DNA from: Agelaius tricolor
Lineage: Eukaryota > Chordata > Aves > Passeriformes > Icteridae
DNA: 64,000 bases
Reading direction: 5' to 3'
Assembly (NCBI GenBank): GCA_023055355.1
Contig: JALJCS010000001.1
Location: forward strand, 108,082,881-108,146,880
Positions within the stretch are counted from its first letter, which is position 1; each line of letters begins with the position of its first letter. Position numbers and translations under genes: made by a program. The notes beneath the pieces are model-generated. The model was not told the DNA's origin and did not search any database. It worked only from the letters and a program-made list of their open reading frames with translations. Below are positions 12,561-25,206 of this stretch, in pieces.

Positions 12561-13820
12561 CATGTTGAGGAAAACTAGGAGTGCTTCAAAGCAACTGGCT
12601 CATTATTTTGGTCAGGAGAGTAAAGAAACCAGCAACAGCACAGTGACAATATGACCTAAAAAAAGAGAAGTGAGGAGCTGCTTTCTAAATGCATGTTAAT
12701 GGGGCAAGAAGTACTGCTTTTAACTTACAGTATGGCAAATATTGCAACACATGACTCTGTGTTCAATAAAATCTGAATATAATAAAATTCTAATAGCATT
12801 TACAGCACCTCACATTTCTAAGGAATGCATTTGTTTACAACCTCCATGGTTCTGAAAATTGCATTCCTCCCTCTACAGTAACAGACCTTCAATTTTTTCA
12901 TAAGTATAAAGGCCAGAATTTTTAAAGAAGCTGTTTCCAATTATGCCTTAAATTTTAAGGTTAGATGGCCTACTAAGCTGTTTTGAAAAACATAGCCAAA
13001 AAAAGATGTCACAGTAGTTTACAGATTGCTCACCTCTTCTTCACTAAGCCCTCCTACTTTCCTAATTGACTCCACTCAATTACCTTTTGTGCTCTGCAAA
13101 ATGTTACAATCCATCACATTTATAGTGTGGGACTCTTAAGCAGATGACTCAGCGCTGATGTTCTTCAGCCTGCATATATCACAAATGCAAACTGCAATGA
13201 GCAGAAACCAATATTTGCATAATAGTGCTGGCAAATTACTCAGAGGTGACTTTTATGGAATTTGTGTGCTTTACTTTTAACAATATTTACCACCAGTGCC
13301 AAAACAGAGGTCAAATAAAAGGAAAAGATGTGTTTGCCTGTGTTACTTCAATTTATGCTGGGTGCTGTGTCCTGTTTACAAGCAATGTTTTGAAAGATGT
13401 GTCAGATCTCCAAAAAGGTTTCCCTTTTTTCCCTTTTTTATCATGATTTAGGGTTTTTTTCTTCTATTTTAGCTAAATGTTAAACTTCAGGAAGGCAACC
13501 AACTGAGTGAAAATTGAAAAGTTAATTATTTGTTGTTCCTTTAATGTGAAGAAAAAAGGTTACTGAAGTGGTTTTCTGGACCAGTAAATCCTTCCCTGCA
13601 GTGAAGCATTACCTTTTCCTTGCTCAACCATTGCTATTCAATGAACTCTACTTATTAGGTCACTAATTATGTTCTAATATTTGATCACTGGTTTGGTTTT
13701 TTTCTTACTTTTCCTGTTTACATTGCCTACACTGCCTAAGTAAAATGAGATTCTTGAATTTCTATCCATGTTGAAGGAAAGTAAGGTTTTCCACCTGTGA
13801 ACGTGTTTCTGCTTTTTCAG
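12561..13820. other. AT-rich non-coding DNA with possible regulatory motifs
   Basis: No gene is supported. Between about 13145 and 13220 there is an AP-1/MARE-like TGACTCAGC and, further on, an octamer ATTTGCAT. These are motif matches only. Confidence 0.45.
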
Positions 13821-13890
13821 ATGGAAGGCCTTCTTGGTGCAGTAAATCTTGCACATGCTGCCATTGCATCCAGTGAGATTACTGAAGTGG
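13821..13890 (+). other. Candidate 70-base exon (unassigned)
   Basis: The segment is preceded by a pyrimidine tract ending in TTTTTCAG and followed directly by the strong donor GTAAGT, with a G as the last exon base. Of the three forward frames only phase 0 is open. It starts ATG GAA GGC and gives 23 codons plus one base, a small alanine-rich peptide beginning MEGLLGAVNLAHAAIAS. Both other frames contain stops. I do not recognise the peptide as part of a known protein. It could be a coding micro-exon, a non-coding RNA exon, or chance sites around an open stretch. Confidence 0.25.
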
Positions 13891-14439
13891 GTAAGTGCTG
13901 GCACACTAAATAGAAGCCTTCAGATTCTTACTGTGTGGACATTTGCCCCACACAGAAAGTGATTTAGCTTTTTTGGACAAAACTACTTTCTAAAACCAGA
14001 CCACATCAAGAAAAAAGTTACACAGCCATGTGGCTGGCCACGACAAATAGCAGTCATTTCTCACAACACTTTCTATTAACCAAGAGTTATGAAAAGATAA
14101 GAACTGAAATAGATCATCATATTTATAAGCCAAGTCTGTGACTAAATACCACAATTCTACATTGCCGTTTTATTTTTGCCAGCTGTGGATTGGTGGGTAG
14201 AAACACTTTGAGATTAAATTATTTTCAGGGCCACAGGTTAAATTATTACCATTTCCACTGTATTATCCTCTTCATAACATGGTGTAATCATTAAAATTTA
14301 GAAAGCTGTATCTTTTTACATTCTTTGGTTTTGGCAGCAGCACCAGTGAGCTTCTAGTAATATTATTACAAGGTATGTCTTGTACTGCTTAGAATCTGAC
14401 CCAGTGTTACTAAAGCATTTGTTCAATTAGGTGGAAAGA
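13891..14439. other. Non-coding DNA
   Basis: Intron-like AT-rich sequence with no recognisable element before the CR1 copy that follows. Confidence 0.5.
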
Positions 14440-14945
14440 AGGTTGGCAGAGAAGGACCTGGTGGCCCTGGTGGACAAATATGATGAAGAGACTGTCAACA
14501 AAGATAATTAAGCATCTCTTCTGTGAGGAAAGGCTGAGGGAGTTGGGAATATTCAGAGTGGAGAAGGCTCAGCAGTTCTGACTGTAGAAGATAAAGCTCT
14601 GAGGAGACTATATAGCAGCCTTCTGGTACCTAAAAGATGTTTAAAAGACAGAAAAGGACCTTTTATCAAGATGGTTACAGACAGGAAGGGGCAATGATTT
14701 TAAACTGAAATATTTAGATTGGATATTAGGAAGTAATGTTTTATGCTGAGAGTAGTGAGACACTGGTAAAGTTGTCCAGAGTAGCTGTGGATGCCTCATC
14801 CCTGGGATTGTTCAAGGCCACGTTTGATGGGGATTTGAGCAACCTGGTCTAGTGGAAGATGGCCCTGCTCATGGCAGAGGGGTTGGACTCAATGGTATTT
14901 AAAGGTTTCTTTCAATTCAAACTACCATTTGATTCTATGATAGAT
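14440..14945 (+). mobile_element. CR1 LINE 3' fragment with terminal octamer, plus strand
   Basis: About 500 bases match the CR1 3' region in order: 'ggacctggtggccctggtgg', 'gaggaaaggctgagggagtt', 'gatattaggaagtaatgttt', 'agtagctgtggatgcctcat', 'gggatttgagcaacctggtc', then 'ggcagaggggttggactcaa'. The element ends with GATTCTATGATAG, the intact 3' terminus on the plus strand. The 5' side is truncated, and indels and substitutions have destroyed any reading frame. It is an old, inactive copy. Confidence 0.93.
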
Positions 14946-16499
14946 TGTGCTCTGAAGCAGTCATTATAATTAAAAAATAAATTACAAATCATTTTCAGAT
15001 AATCATCTTTGTTCTAGGACTTTTAGAATTGGAGATTATGAGAGAGAATGAATGATAGAATTTGCATCTCCTGTGTATATGTATTTGTTTTATACACACA
15101 TAAGCATTCACTCTTTTATATATACAGTAGCATATATCTATCCCTATTTGATTCTCAAGGAATTGAATTTTCTACTATAGGGTTAAGGTTTTAATTTTTC
15201 AGTACTGATTTTCCCACCATTCATCAAAATTCATTAATATTGCAGTACCTAATGTCCATGATGTAGGAAAATCATTATAGAATTAGTGAGCTCACTGAAC
15301 TGATTGTCTCAACCACACTCCCAGAAAGGGGCCCTATTTCAGTGGAAAGGAGCCCTCCCTTCCTCACAGCTGTGCTGATTAACTCTCTCAAAGAACTCTT
15401 TACTGATACATAGAATTCATTGTTGTGTCTCTTTTGGGGGATACGCCACCCTCTTACTGCATTGCCATAGAAATCACTGTCAAGAATGAGAAACCAATAA
15501 AATTTAATTAAACGTTCAGATTTTTCCTAGACTTAGTCACTCAACATTTCCTCAATAGACTTTTCAAAGTGCATGCAATAATGACATCTCTAAATTAGAG
15601 TTTGCATTGAGAATGGTTTATTAAATCTACTACATCTATTGGAAGATTATTATGATTACCATTTATAATTTAAAAGCACCTCAGAGCCCTAAGTGAGTAC
15701 CTGTCATTGCACTAGATGCTGTACTAGCAGAGAACAAAAAAATGGTTCTTGCCCTAAAAAGATTTTCATTCTATTGTCAAGGAACAATAAGATTAATTCA
15801 TGTTTCAGTCACTTTGAATTATTGCCCCATGTCTCTCAAAAAAGTCTCTAACCACTAAAGAATTCAAGATGTTCATTAAATGCTCACTTCATCTATTTAC
15901 TGTTGATGATGATGATGCTTATGATGATCAGTCACATGTGAATACCTGCACCCTTTAGTTATGAGGATTTAAATTTCTCTTTAAATAAATAGAAAAAAAA
16001 GGGAAATAAATCTATTTATAAATAACTACATTTGTTTAGACTAGAATAGTAATTGATATGCTAAAAAATAGTTGTGCCCCTAACAGCTGTGCAAATAAAA
16101 ATATGTTTGCTCAGACATTCCTGAACTGGAAATCAACAGGCATATCAACAAAGTGATTATGTATGAAAATCATAGTAACTACAATATATTGTGTGGCTGT
16201 ATCCTTGTCAACCTTTGAGAGCCTAGTGGTAGAAAATGCACATTTTTCATCCTGGACTATTCTTATTCCAAACCTGTTTCTCAAATAAAATACCTTAAAC
16301 AGTGTAATAATATCTGTAGCCCAGGGAAAGTGTTGGAATTGCAGTGGCACTCAATTGACACTCTGTACATTGTCACTGAATTACCTTCTTCAGTCCAGCA
16401 TGTGTAACTTATAAATAGGAAATTACTTTTGTTAGTGTCAAGAACTCCTGAAAATATCAGACTCAGCTATACTCTGTACAAATAATAGATTTTTTTAAG

Positions 16500-16565
16500 T
16501 TGTGATTTCATAATCATTATCATTATCATTAATCATTAGTTGTGATTACATTGTTGAAATCACAA
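16500..16565. repeat. Inverted repeat around a CATTAT run
   Basis: The 11-base arm TTGTGATTTCA at 16500-16510 is matched by its exact reverse complement TGAAATCACAA at 16555-16565. The intervening 44 bases contain about three CATTAT-like units and a further direct copy of TTGTGATT. Confidence 0.75.
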
Positions 16566-17839
16566 TAAAAATCAGGATAATGCCATATTAGCCCAACATG
16601 TGCAGATATTTCATTAAGAGTTTAATGCCACTGATCTGATAAAAGGAGAGGAGAGATACTTCACCATTTTGAATTTTGCAAGTTTGACTGATGTGACAAG
16701 GCTTTCATGTCACTGTTTGATGTGGCAAACCCAAAAGATCTACAAAAGAAATGTAAAAAGAGTTTCAATAGGCATGAAATTCAAAACTAATCAGGTAATC
16801 TTCATTTTTACTGTCAGTAACAGGCCAACTGTTGGGCTAGAATTTACCACCTAACTTCAAAAATGATGGGTTTTGTCTGTAAACACCAATATCTGCTCTG
16901 ATAGAAGCAGCAACCCCTTTCCACAGCACTCTGAGCTTTTCAGAGGTTCAGGAGTCTCACTTGCTGTCACACTGAATGGAGGAAAGGCTTTAGTTCTCAG
17001 CTTTTGAGAGGCCATGTTGAAGTTAAACAGGTTAGGTTGCAGTCTGGATAAAGGCTAAAATCTGCAGTGTTAGAGATCAGATGAATGAGCACAAGCACTC
17101 AGTGCCACATCAGAAGCCCTCTGGTATCATCTCCTGTCTGCTGTACCAAAGAACAATCCTGTGACCTGGGAATCCTGTGAGAGTGACTTACTCTGCATCA
17201 GTAGTCTAGGAACTGAAATACTTAATGTTGGAACTTGCAATGTCTTAAAGATCAACAAAGACCTGCTTCTAGAATTAGGAATTCAGGGGCTTAAGAATCT
17301 GGTTTGTTACTTGCCTATGCAATATCCCTGAGATAGGAAAGTGTTAATTTCCAGAAAAGAAAACTAGTCATTATTTTTCTCTAATGCCAAACAGGATAAC
17401 TAGGTCCCTCATTTAAACTACAAGCTGTTATAAGCATAAATTTTATAGACAGAAAGGCTCTATTTTGAGTTCTTGCAAGTCCTTTTTAACCAAAGACTGG
17501 TCCAGATTCCACAGAGAGAAATTACTTACAGTATATTGTTGTGTGTTTTTCTTATAATTGGTGTTCCTGATAGCTATTTAGAAGATTTAAAACTCTTTCT
17601 TTAGAAGACCACTTGTATTTGAGCTCCTTTAACTGTGTTAAAGAAGGAGATTTGTAAGTATGATTATACATAACAAATGAGTACAAGAGAGTTATCTTCT
17701 ATATGTGGAAAATTATTGGAGCTAGAGGTAATACGTTCCAAAAGCAGGCACCAATGGCTCTTTGCTGACCAGCAGTCATCAGCCAGATGGCAAGTATAAG
17801 GTCAAGTTACTGCCTATAGCAGAATGATCCTTGATCTTG

Positions 17840-18115
17840 CTAAATTGCCATTCTTCTTCTCCCTATGATTTCTCTCAGAATTTTATATCTTTCCTTCAGG
17901 CCAGTATTTTTCTCCTGAGCTACTGCTATTTTTGACTCAAGTGGTTTCACTTCTGACTTGGTTTTTGCTTTTGTTACCTTGCAGAACAGACACACTCTCA
18001 CAAAAGGTTCATTTTTTGTTTTCAATAAAATTGAGACAAGGTCGCAGCTGCATGTCTCAAAATTGAGACCTGGATCACACGCACACCTGAGTTTTGCAAA
18101 ATTGTTATTAGCCAT
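17840..18115 (-). other. Unassigned 91-codon open frame, doubtful gene
   Basis: This minus-strand frame starts at an ATG. Its N-terminal half has several cysteines (a CAC then a CSC pair, and a later CLFC). Its C-terminal half is rich in lysine and glutamate with a spacing that could form an amphipathic helix or coiled coil. I do not recognise a family. The composition is more protein-like than most frames in the window, and one explanation is a decayed fragment of a retroelement protein. With no flanking exons, promoter or homology visible, a chance frame remains likely. Confidence 0.15.
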
Positions 18116-18720
18116 TATGATTAACTATTACTGTTAAGGTATATTATTACTTGATGTTTGTGCTGTGGTTAATCACAGGGTTATATAAAGTAGATTCTGC
18201 ACAGTTAATAGTACATTGAGAATCATGAACTAGGCAAATGAGGAAAACTGATAACTCTTCTGGGGTTTTTTCCAGACTAGATTGATGTTAACTGAGGGCA
18301 GAGTGCAGAGGGAGGTCAGGCAAAGGAGCAGCACAGACTTAAGAGACCTCCTTGCAGAACTCCTTCAGGTTCCCTGAATCTGCATGAAGACAAGCTTCAG
18401 AAGGAGAAAATTACCATTTGCTTCACTCAGCACTCACTTATTGGGCTACCATTAGGGGTAAAACTCCATTTGCACTCACAGTGAGGAGATTATATAGTTT
18501 ATCATTCCAATAAGGTCTGTTCTCAAGGCCTGCTGAACTTCAGCAAAGGCTGCTTCAAGAAGGAAAAAATGGTCCATGGATTAGGTTAGAGGGATTGAAG
18601 CATTTGGTTTGCAGACAAAGATTCATAATAACATGCAGGAGACCTTAACTTTTTTATCAACTTGTCCATTTCACTGACCTCAAACAAGGACGAGATGAGG
18701 AGGAATTGGAATTAAGGTTA

Positions 18721-18910
18721 TGATTGCTGAGCACAGAGTGTCAGGGGACAGCAAGAGCAGAGCTGTCCCCCGGGGGCCAAAGAGTGACTGCACCAACAGG
18801 GCCCAGCCCCATCACATTCAGGCAGGGCAGGGGTGATGACAGAAACAGGCTCTGCTGGCAGCCCAGCAATTGCCAGGCAGGGCAGCGCCTGCCCCACCCA
18901 GGAGTACAAT
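18721..18910. other. GC-rich island with short perfect hairpin
   Basis: About 190 bases are strikingly GC-rich beside AT-rich flanks, with 'caggcagggcag' words repeated at about 18820 and 18874. A perfect 9-bp stem, GGGGACAGC at 18744-18752 with GCTGTCCCC at 18762-18770, encloses a 9-base loop. Frames on both strands (73 and 90 codons) overlap here and neither is recognisable. It may be a degraded mobile-element piece or a former CpG island. I cannot tell which. Confidence 0.4.
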
Positions 18911-21900
18911 TTGTAACTGCAGTTTTTATAATTTTTATACTTTAATCTGAATGGTAGACTAAGATGCCTAAGAAGCCTCTCCTTCACCAAGAGCGATGTT
19001 GTGAACGTTGTGAACTTCAGAAAAATAAGGTATTTCTCTCTTGTATGACTTACACTTTGTAGAAAGTTGAGTATGAAAAAGGTAAATGCTTCATGTGTTT
19101 TCCTGTCCAGAGATTGTTCCCTGGGTTTTTCTTAAGACTGTACAAGCTGTGGAGGACAATAACCAAAGGGCTTTCCTCTGCCAAAGATGCCTGGGTGCCT
19201 GTTCTGAAGCAGAATGAATTGTGGAGACAGAAGGAGTTTTTCTCAGTCCCTTCACTAATGTTGATCTGTGTATTAGGGCTATAGCACTAGAAATAAGTGC
19301 TGTATCTACCAGAGTAATGGATATTGTTATAAAATGCTGGTTTTATAAATTAAGAGTAATTTTTAATGTTATGATACCTGAACTAGGACTCTTTCATTAA
19401 GCCTAAATTAAGTTTACAGAGAAGGTCTTGAGAAATTCTGAATCCCACAAAGCTAATCAGTCATTGATGAATGATGATTCTGAAAGGGCGAATGCCTTCT
19501 GGGTTTTTTTATCTAATCTAATAAAAACATTGACTAAACATTACCTTTAAAAGCAGGGTAAGGACTGGGTCAAAACTAGAGGAAAACATTGATTTGTTAT
19601 GGGTTAATTTTAAAACTCCCTCATATCAGATACTACCATTATTTCCAAACTTCCAGTTGGTGAGCAAGTTTGGGAGCCTTTGGGCTTTGGTTAAGCAGAA
19701 CAGTCTGTTAAAAACTACAATTACTGCTGACTAAAGCACCTCAATCAAGGCAGAGAGTGGTAGTTTACTCTGATTTACTGTTAAACCCCGATTTAAGTCT
19801 TATGCTCAGGGTCACGGACAGCAGGAACCTGCTGAGTCTGCAGGACTTGCTTAGAGGTGGTAAAGAATGATTCAGGAATAAGGCAGTGACTTCTAAGTTT
19901 CTTCCTCCCCCTAATCTTGGCAGTGATGCAAATTGATAAAAGATGTCAGAGCAGGAAAGTAGCTCCTATTTCATTTTCTTCCTTGTATAGAACTTCTGTA
20001 AACTTATGGTAAAAGGTGAATCAGTGTGAGTGATTTTTCCCAAGATGGCTCCCTTTACTAAATTTATAGTTGGGGTTAGGATTAGTAAGGAGAGGGAATG
20101 AAGTACCTACTCTATTACTGGACATTTCAAGGCTCAGGAACATAAAATATGACCTAGTGCTACAACAAAAAAGTAATTCCTATTTGATTCACTTCCCAAG
20201 ACTTGAGTATCTCCATTCTTAAGCACAGTGTAACAGGAAAGTTTAAAATTGCAGATGGAATACTGGGAACATAGCTGCTGGTGAATAGCTAATGCCAGGT
20301 TTATTGAGAAGCACTGCTCTGCACCAGCCTGAAATCCTGCATCTCCAAGTCTGGGGAAAGATCACTGCATATTCTTTCTGAAGTCTCTAGTTTTTGGTTT
20401 GGTCTAGGTTGGGGTCAGAAGCTGCACTTACAATTACTGGAGTCTGTGTGACAATTTTCTCTCCCTGTTCTTTCCCCCGTGACTGTGGCCTGCTCTAAAA
20501 GAGAAGGGAAAAAAGCAGAAGCCTGTGCTATGCTAAGCTTAGCAGTGGCCATATCATGAATAACCATCACCCTACAATTGTGTCTGAAATATTCCTGTAT
20601 CTTGGTTCATGCCTAGACTAAAACACAAGGCAGTTTAATTTTTTTTTTTAATAGCTTGGAGGGTATGCAATATGTTTTTAAGCACAGGAAAACTGGGGAC
20701 TGCAGGTTTGTGGAAGAACTCCTGGAAGCCATTCCAGGGTATGGCCAATATTTTCTTCTAGTCCAACAAGGGTAACCAAGGACAGCAGTTTCTCTAATGC
20801 CCTGTTATTCCCAGATGCAGACTATTATAACTGCACAGTTTATGAGGATTCTGTGACCCAGGATGAGGCTCCATGCCAGATGTAAAGAATTGCTCAAATT
20901 TTGTAGCTCATGGCTTGAGGATATTTTTAAACTCTAGCATTGGTAGGGTAGAAAAGAGAGTGAATGGACCTTCTCTGGCCTATGATAAATATCAGTGCCA
21001 GAAAATTCCCCTCTAGTCCTATAAATATATATATTCTCAAACTGTTCTTACAACTTTTTCCTCTTATGATTCAGTCTTTTTGGTAGATCCTGGGAGGTTC
21101 AGCCATCTTTTTTGAGAAACTATTTCCATTTTCTTTTGATGACGTAGTAGAGATGAACCCTACTGTTCTCTTTTTCTTGAGTTCTCTTGAAGTTTTTGAG
21201 AACAAAGCATGGAAAGGGGATTTTACTGAGGCACCCTCCAATACCTGAATTGCAAATCAAGAGATTCTGGATTGCTTTTACTTATGTATGGATCTGCCAC
21301 CATGAAGTACAAACCCAGGAAATTGACTTTGCTGATGTTTACAGAACACTGCATGGCAGAAGGTTTCAGGGAGCCAACCCAGAAGGAAGCTTCTTTTGGA
21401 AGTCTTTTGTTGTTTGGCTCTGTTCTTGTAAACATGTCAAACTTATTAACATATGAGTAGAACTGTGGTTCATACTAACTTTCCTGGGAATAGAGCCTGA
21501 AGCCACGAGCATAAATTCATATTTCTTTATCTTCCGGGACTCACTGAGACATTTTGTTCTAGTGAGGCAAAAAAAAGAGAATTTCATCTTTTATTTTTTC
21601 CCTGCTCATCTCTCTGTTCTGTTTGAAAACCTAGGGATGGGGTCATAACTATGGCTAAGATCTGGACAAACCAAAGGTAGATTTATTTAAGATCCTGTGA
21701 AGCTCATGAGCACATGGACACAGATTTATTCCTTAGTGAGTTGGAAACTCTTAATAAAAACAGCAAATCTTGAAGAGACAGTTTCAGTATTTGAACCTGT
21801 ATATGATACCTATCTAGAATGAAGACTTCAGAAATCAAAAACATGGGCCTTTTAATTTTATTATTTTTAAGGTTGATTAGGGCTTAGATTTTGGGCTGTG

Positions 21901-22609
21901 GGAAGGTGCAACTAAAAACACCAGGTTTAAATATTCAAAAAAGCTCTGGGTGAGAAAGAAGGCAATTTCAGGAAAGAAAAGAGTTTGTGTTTTTGTGTTA
22001 TGGTCCAGAGAGGAGATTCTTGTTAAATTCAGAATAAGGATTTTTGTGTATAGGAACTTAAAAACTCTCTTACTGATGTCTCCTGTTGTCATGTCTGCCT
22101 TTAGAAGGACCAAGGTCTGGTTCCAGAAAAAGACATATTATTTCATATTTTCCAGGGAACTGATTCTCTGGGCTGGTATTTATGAATAGTAAGTGAGAGT
22201 AAGTTTCACCAGAGAAAGCAGAAGCTGCAGAACTACACAGCCTGTTGGGTGCAAAAGCTCTTCCAGTGGAGATTGAAAGGTTGACCTGAAGAAAAGAAAA
22301 ATCTGTGATTTCTGTCCAGGCTAGGTTTGGTATTGCAACTATGGCTTGGAAAGACAGCAGCTAAAGAAGATTAAATTAGCACTAGATGATAACATAAAAT
22401 GAAGGAAAAGTTTCATCCAATGAAACAGTGTATATAGATCTTGGGAGAAGTGTTAGTTCAGAGTAAGGATTTGTTCCAGAAGGAAATAATCATTTGCATA
22501 TTGTTCTGGTCTTTGTAGAGGTTTTTGGCTGCGGTTAAGGTTTGATTAGTTATAGGCTCAGGAACCTAACAGAGTCTTCATAGTTTCACTGAACTGCACT
22601 GAGAACTGG

Positions 22610-22634
22610 TTTTAAGACCAAAGTGGTCTTAAAA
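22610..22634. repeat. 11-bp perfect hairpin
   Basis: TTTTAAGACCA and its exact reverse complement TGGTCTTAAAA are separated by three bases (AAG). Confidence 0.85.
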
Positions 22635-25168
22635 GTCCCCATTGAGCACAGAAAGGAAACTAGAGCTACAAGTGAGAAGGCCTGAAAGTACCGAAATTCA
22701 CTGAGCCTAAAAAATCTAAACCAGTAAATGTGGCTCATAGTTCTCTGGTGTAAATGGTCTCTGGCTTAGTTTAACTCTTCAGGCTACCTAATTTAAGATT
22801 AGGACTGTACATAGCAGGATAAATGTTTAATAAGATCATATATTTTTATTTTGCAAGAGTCCAGTGGATTCCATTAAGTACTAGTGCCATCATTACCTTG
22901 ATTTGATTTGTTTGATTTTGAACCAGATCAGATGCACTTTTGACCACAGAAAATAAGGGTTAAAAGCTGCCTAGCCTTATTTTGATTTAATAAATCTAGG
23001 TCATTTGGGGGTTCTTGTCCTTTCAAATAGTTCACATTTTCCAAGGTAAATAGACTACAAATTCATTAACTTCAAGGTGTTAAGAAGATGATCTTTCCAG
23101 GTGAATTACTGCCATTGAAATATGAAAACAGATGGATAGGTCAAAATATTCTAGTAACTTAATGGCATTTGTGCTTTGAAAAAAGTTTTAAAAATATTTT
23201 ATTAAAAAAGGTAACGCTAAACAGGTAATATCTAGGGAGTAACCTATAAGAGAAATTTTTTTTGATCTCTTTCTTCTCCATATTTTTATTAGCAATATTA
23301 CATGGTGCTTGTTCCTTAAAACAGGCAACATTTTCATCTGTAAAAAGAGAAAACCGAAGGAGGCAATTTAAAACCAATTTCAACTGCAAACAATCCATAT
23401 TTATTACTGGTGTGGTTTCATCCAACTTCTCAAATTGGCTCTTTAAAGCTATTCTTCCACATAAAAACTAAGTGTGCATTACATTTCAGATAATGATGCA
23501 TCAACATTTGTGACGTTTTTATCTTGGCAAATTAAGCCTAATTCTCAAGAGCAATACTATGAACAAGTTAATTTTATAACTACAGTGCTATTTTTAATCA
23601 GCTTGCAACAGAATTTGAATCCTTAAAGTGTATTCACCAGAAAAGGCCCAAACACCAACATCAGGCCCCTAAACACTTTTAATAAATAAAACTCTGGCAT
23701 TTGATGAGACTTTTTATATCATCGTCCAGGGAGTGGTCCAGTTCATCAGCAATCCCACTTTTATTAAACTTACATGCATTCTGTCAGCTGGAGTAGTGTC
23801 ATTTATAATTTGTCTTTTTCTGTTGTGGATTATGGAGCTAGAAAGAATGTGTCCCTGACTACCATTTCATATCAGGTCCTAAGTACATTCAAGACTTTTT
23901 TCTCTTATTTTCAGCGTCACCTCTTAGCCATTGTAATAAAAAGAATCAAAGCAAACAGGTATTGAAAAAGCCACAGGGAGCCTGAGATTCGAAAAAAATC
24001 TGTTCATGTGGCTGCATCATGTAAATCAATCTAAATGCCAATGTAATGAAGTACATACATGGTAAATGCAAATGATACTATTAAATAGGTTCAGATTCAG
24101 GCTGATATGTAAAATTATAGATAGGTTTCAAAATGAATTAACTGTCTCTGTGTTTCTCCTCTCGCAGTCATCTGCATAGATTCATTGCTGCAGTAAGACA
24201 TCATTCCAGGTCTCACAGCGCTGAAATACGGTATCTCTTAGCATAAGAGAAACATAAATCTTGCAAAGAAGGAAGCATAAATCCTATTAACTAGAAAAGC
24301 CCCAAAGATTGCAAAGTATCCAGGTAATACCTATTGCTCACAACCTAATAGAACCAGCATTTTTTCTCTCCTCACTTTGTAGAAGTGCAAAAGCCAGAGT
24401 AGCTGTTTCTGTAAACATTACTCTCTTGTTTAGGAAGACTGCCTGAAAGAGAAACTGGTTTCTAAGTCACTCCTCCTCCACATTCCAGTATCTTTCATTT
24501 CTAAAGGTGAATGAAACATAACCCTTGCCATCCTATTTCAACTATAGCATAGCTAGCATAAATAAATATTTCCCATATTGATAGAAGGACACCTAGTAAT
24601 AATGGCAATATGTTTTTAGGGTGAGCTCTTCAATACTGAGAAATCAAGCAGTAATCAAAGGTCCAGTCAAGCGGACTGCAGCCATCCATTGCAGTACTGC
24701 AATGTTTCTCATGTTAAAAATATCTTAAATCAGAATAGGAGGTCAAAGTTCTTAGCATGAGCCCTGCCCTTACTTGAAAAATCTGTATTTTCAAAACACA
24801 GGTCCCCCCCCAGTCATTTGCGAGTGGCTGTTTATTTGGTAAGGTTACAGAGGTACCATTTGCAACTGATTTGTAAAGTTCAATTCATCTGGTGTTCCTG
24901 TATTATTATAGTGGACTTTTTGGTCAAGTCATTTACTAAATCAACAATCCAAAAGAAAAATAAATGTTGTCTTCTATTTTGCTACCTGACCTGAGTTTTC
25001 AGTCTAAATTTGAGATAGCTCTAAATTACTCCTGAATTGTGTCTCTCCAAGAACAGAACAAGGCCTTGGTGTTGCTATGCAAAATTCTGTAATGGAAAAA
25101 AATTTTTTTCCTGTGTCTGGCCACATCAATGACATCTTTTCTATTCATGTGTTTGACAATATTTCCAC

Positions 25169-25206
25169 TTTTTCTTGCACTATTTTCTTTTTCTTGCACT
25201 ATTTTC
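25169..25206. repeat. 19-bp tandem duplication, two perfect copies
   Basis: The unit TTTTTCTTGCACTATTTTC occurs twice head to tail with no mismatch, so the duplication is recent relative to its surroundings. Confidence 0.9.

Larger units (their letters stand above)
14946..18720. other. AT-rich non-coding DNA
   Basis: No supported gene. It contains two short GAT/ATG repeats (about 15904-15928), a CATTAT repeat inside an inverted repeat (16500-16565), and a 91-codon minus-strand frame at 17840-18115 listed separately. The remainder shows no recognisable element. Confidence 0.5.
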
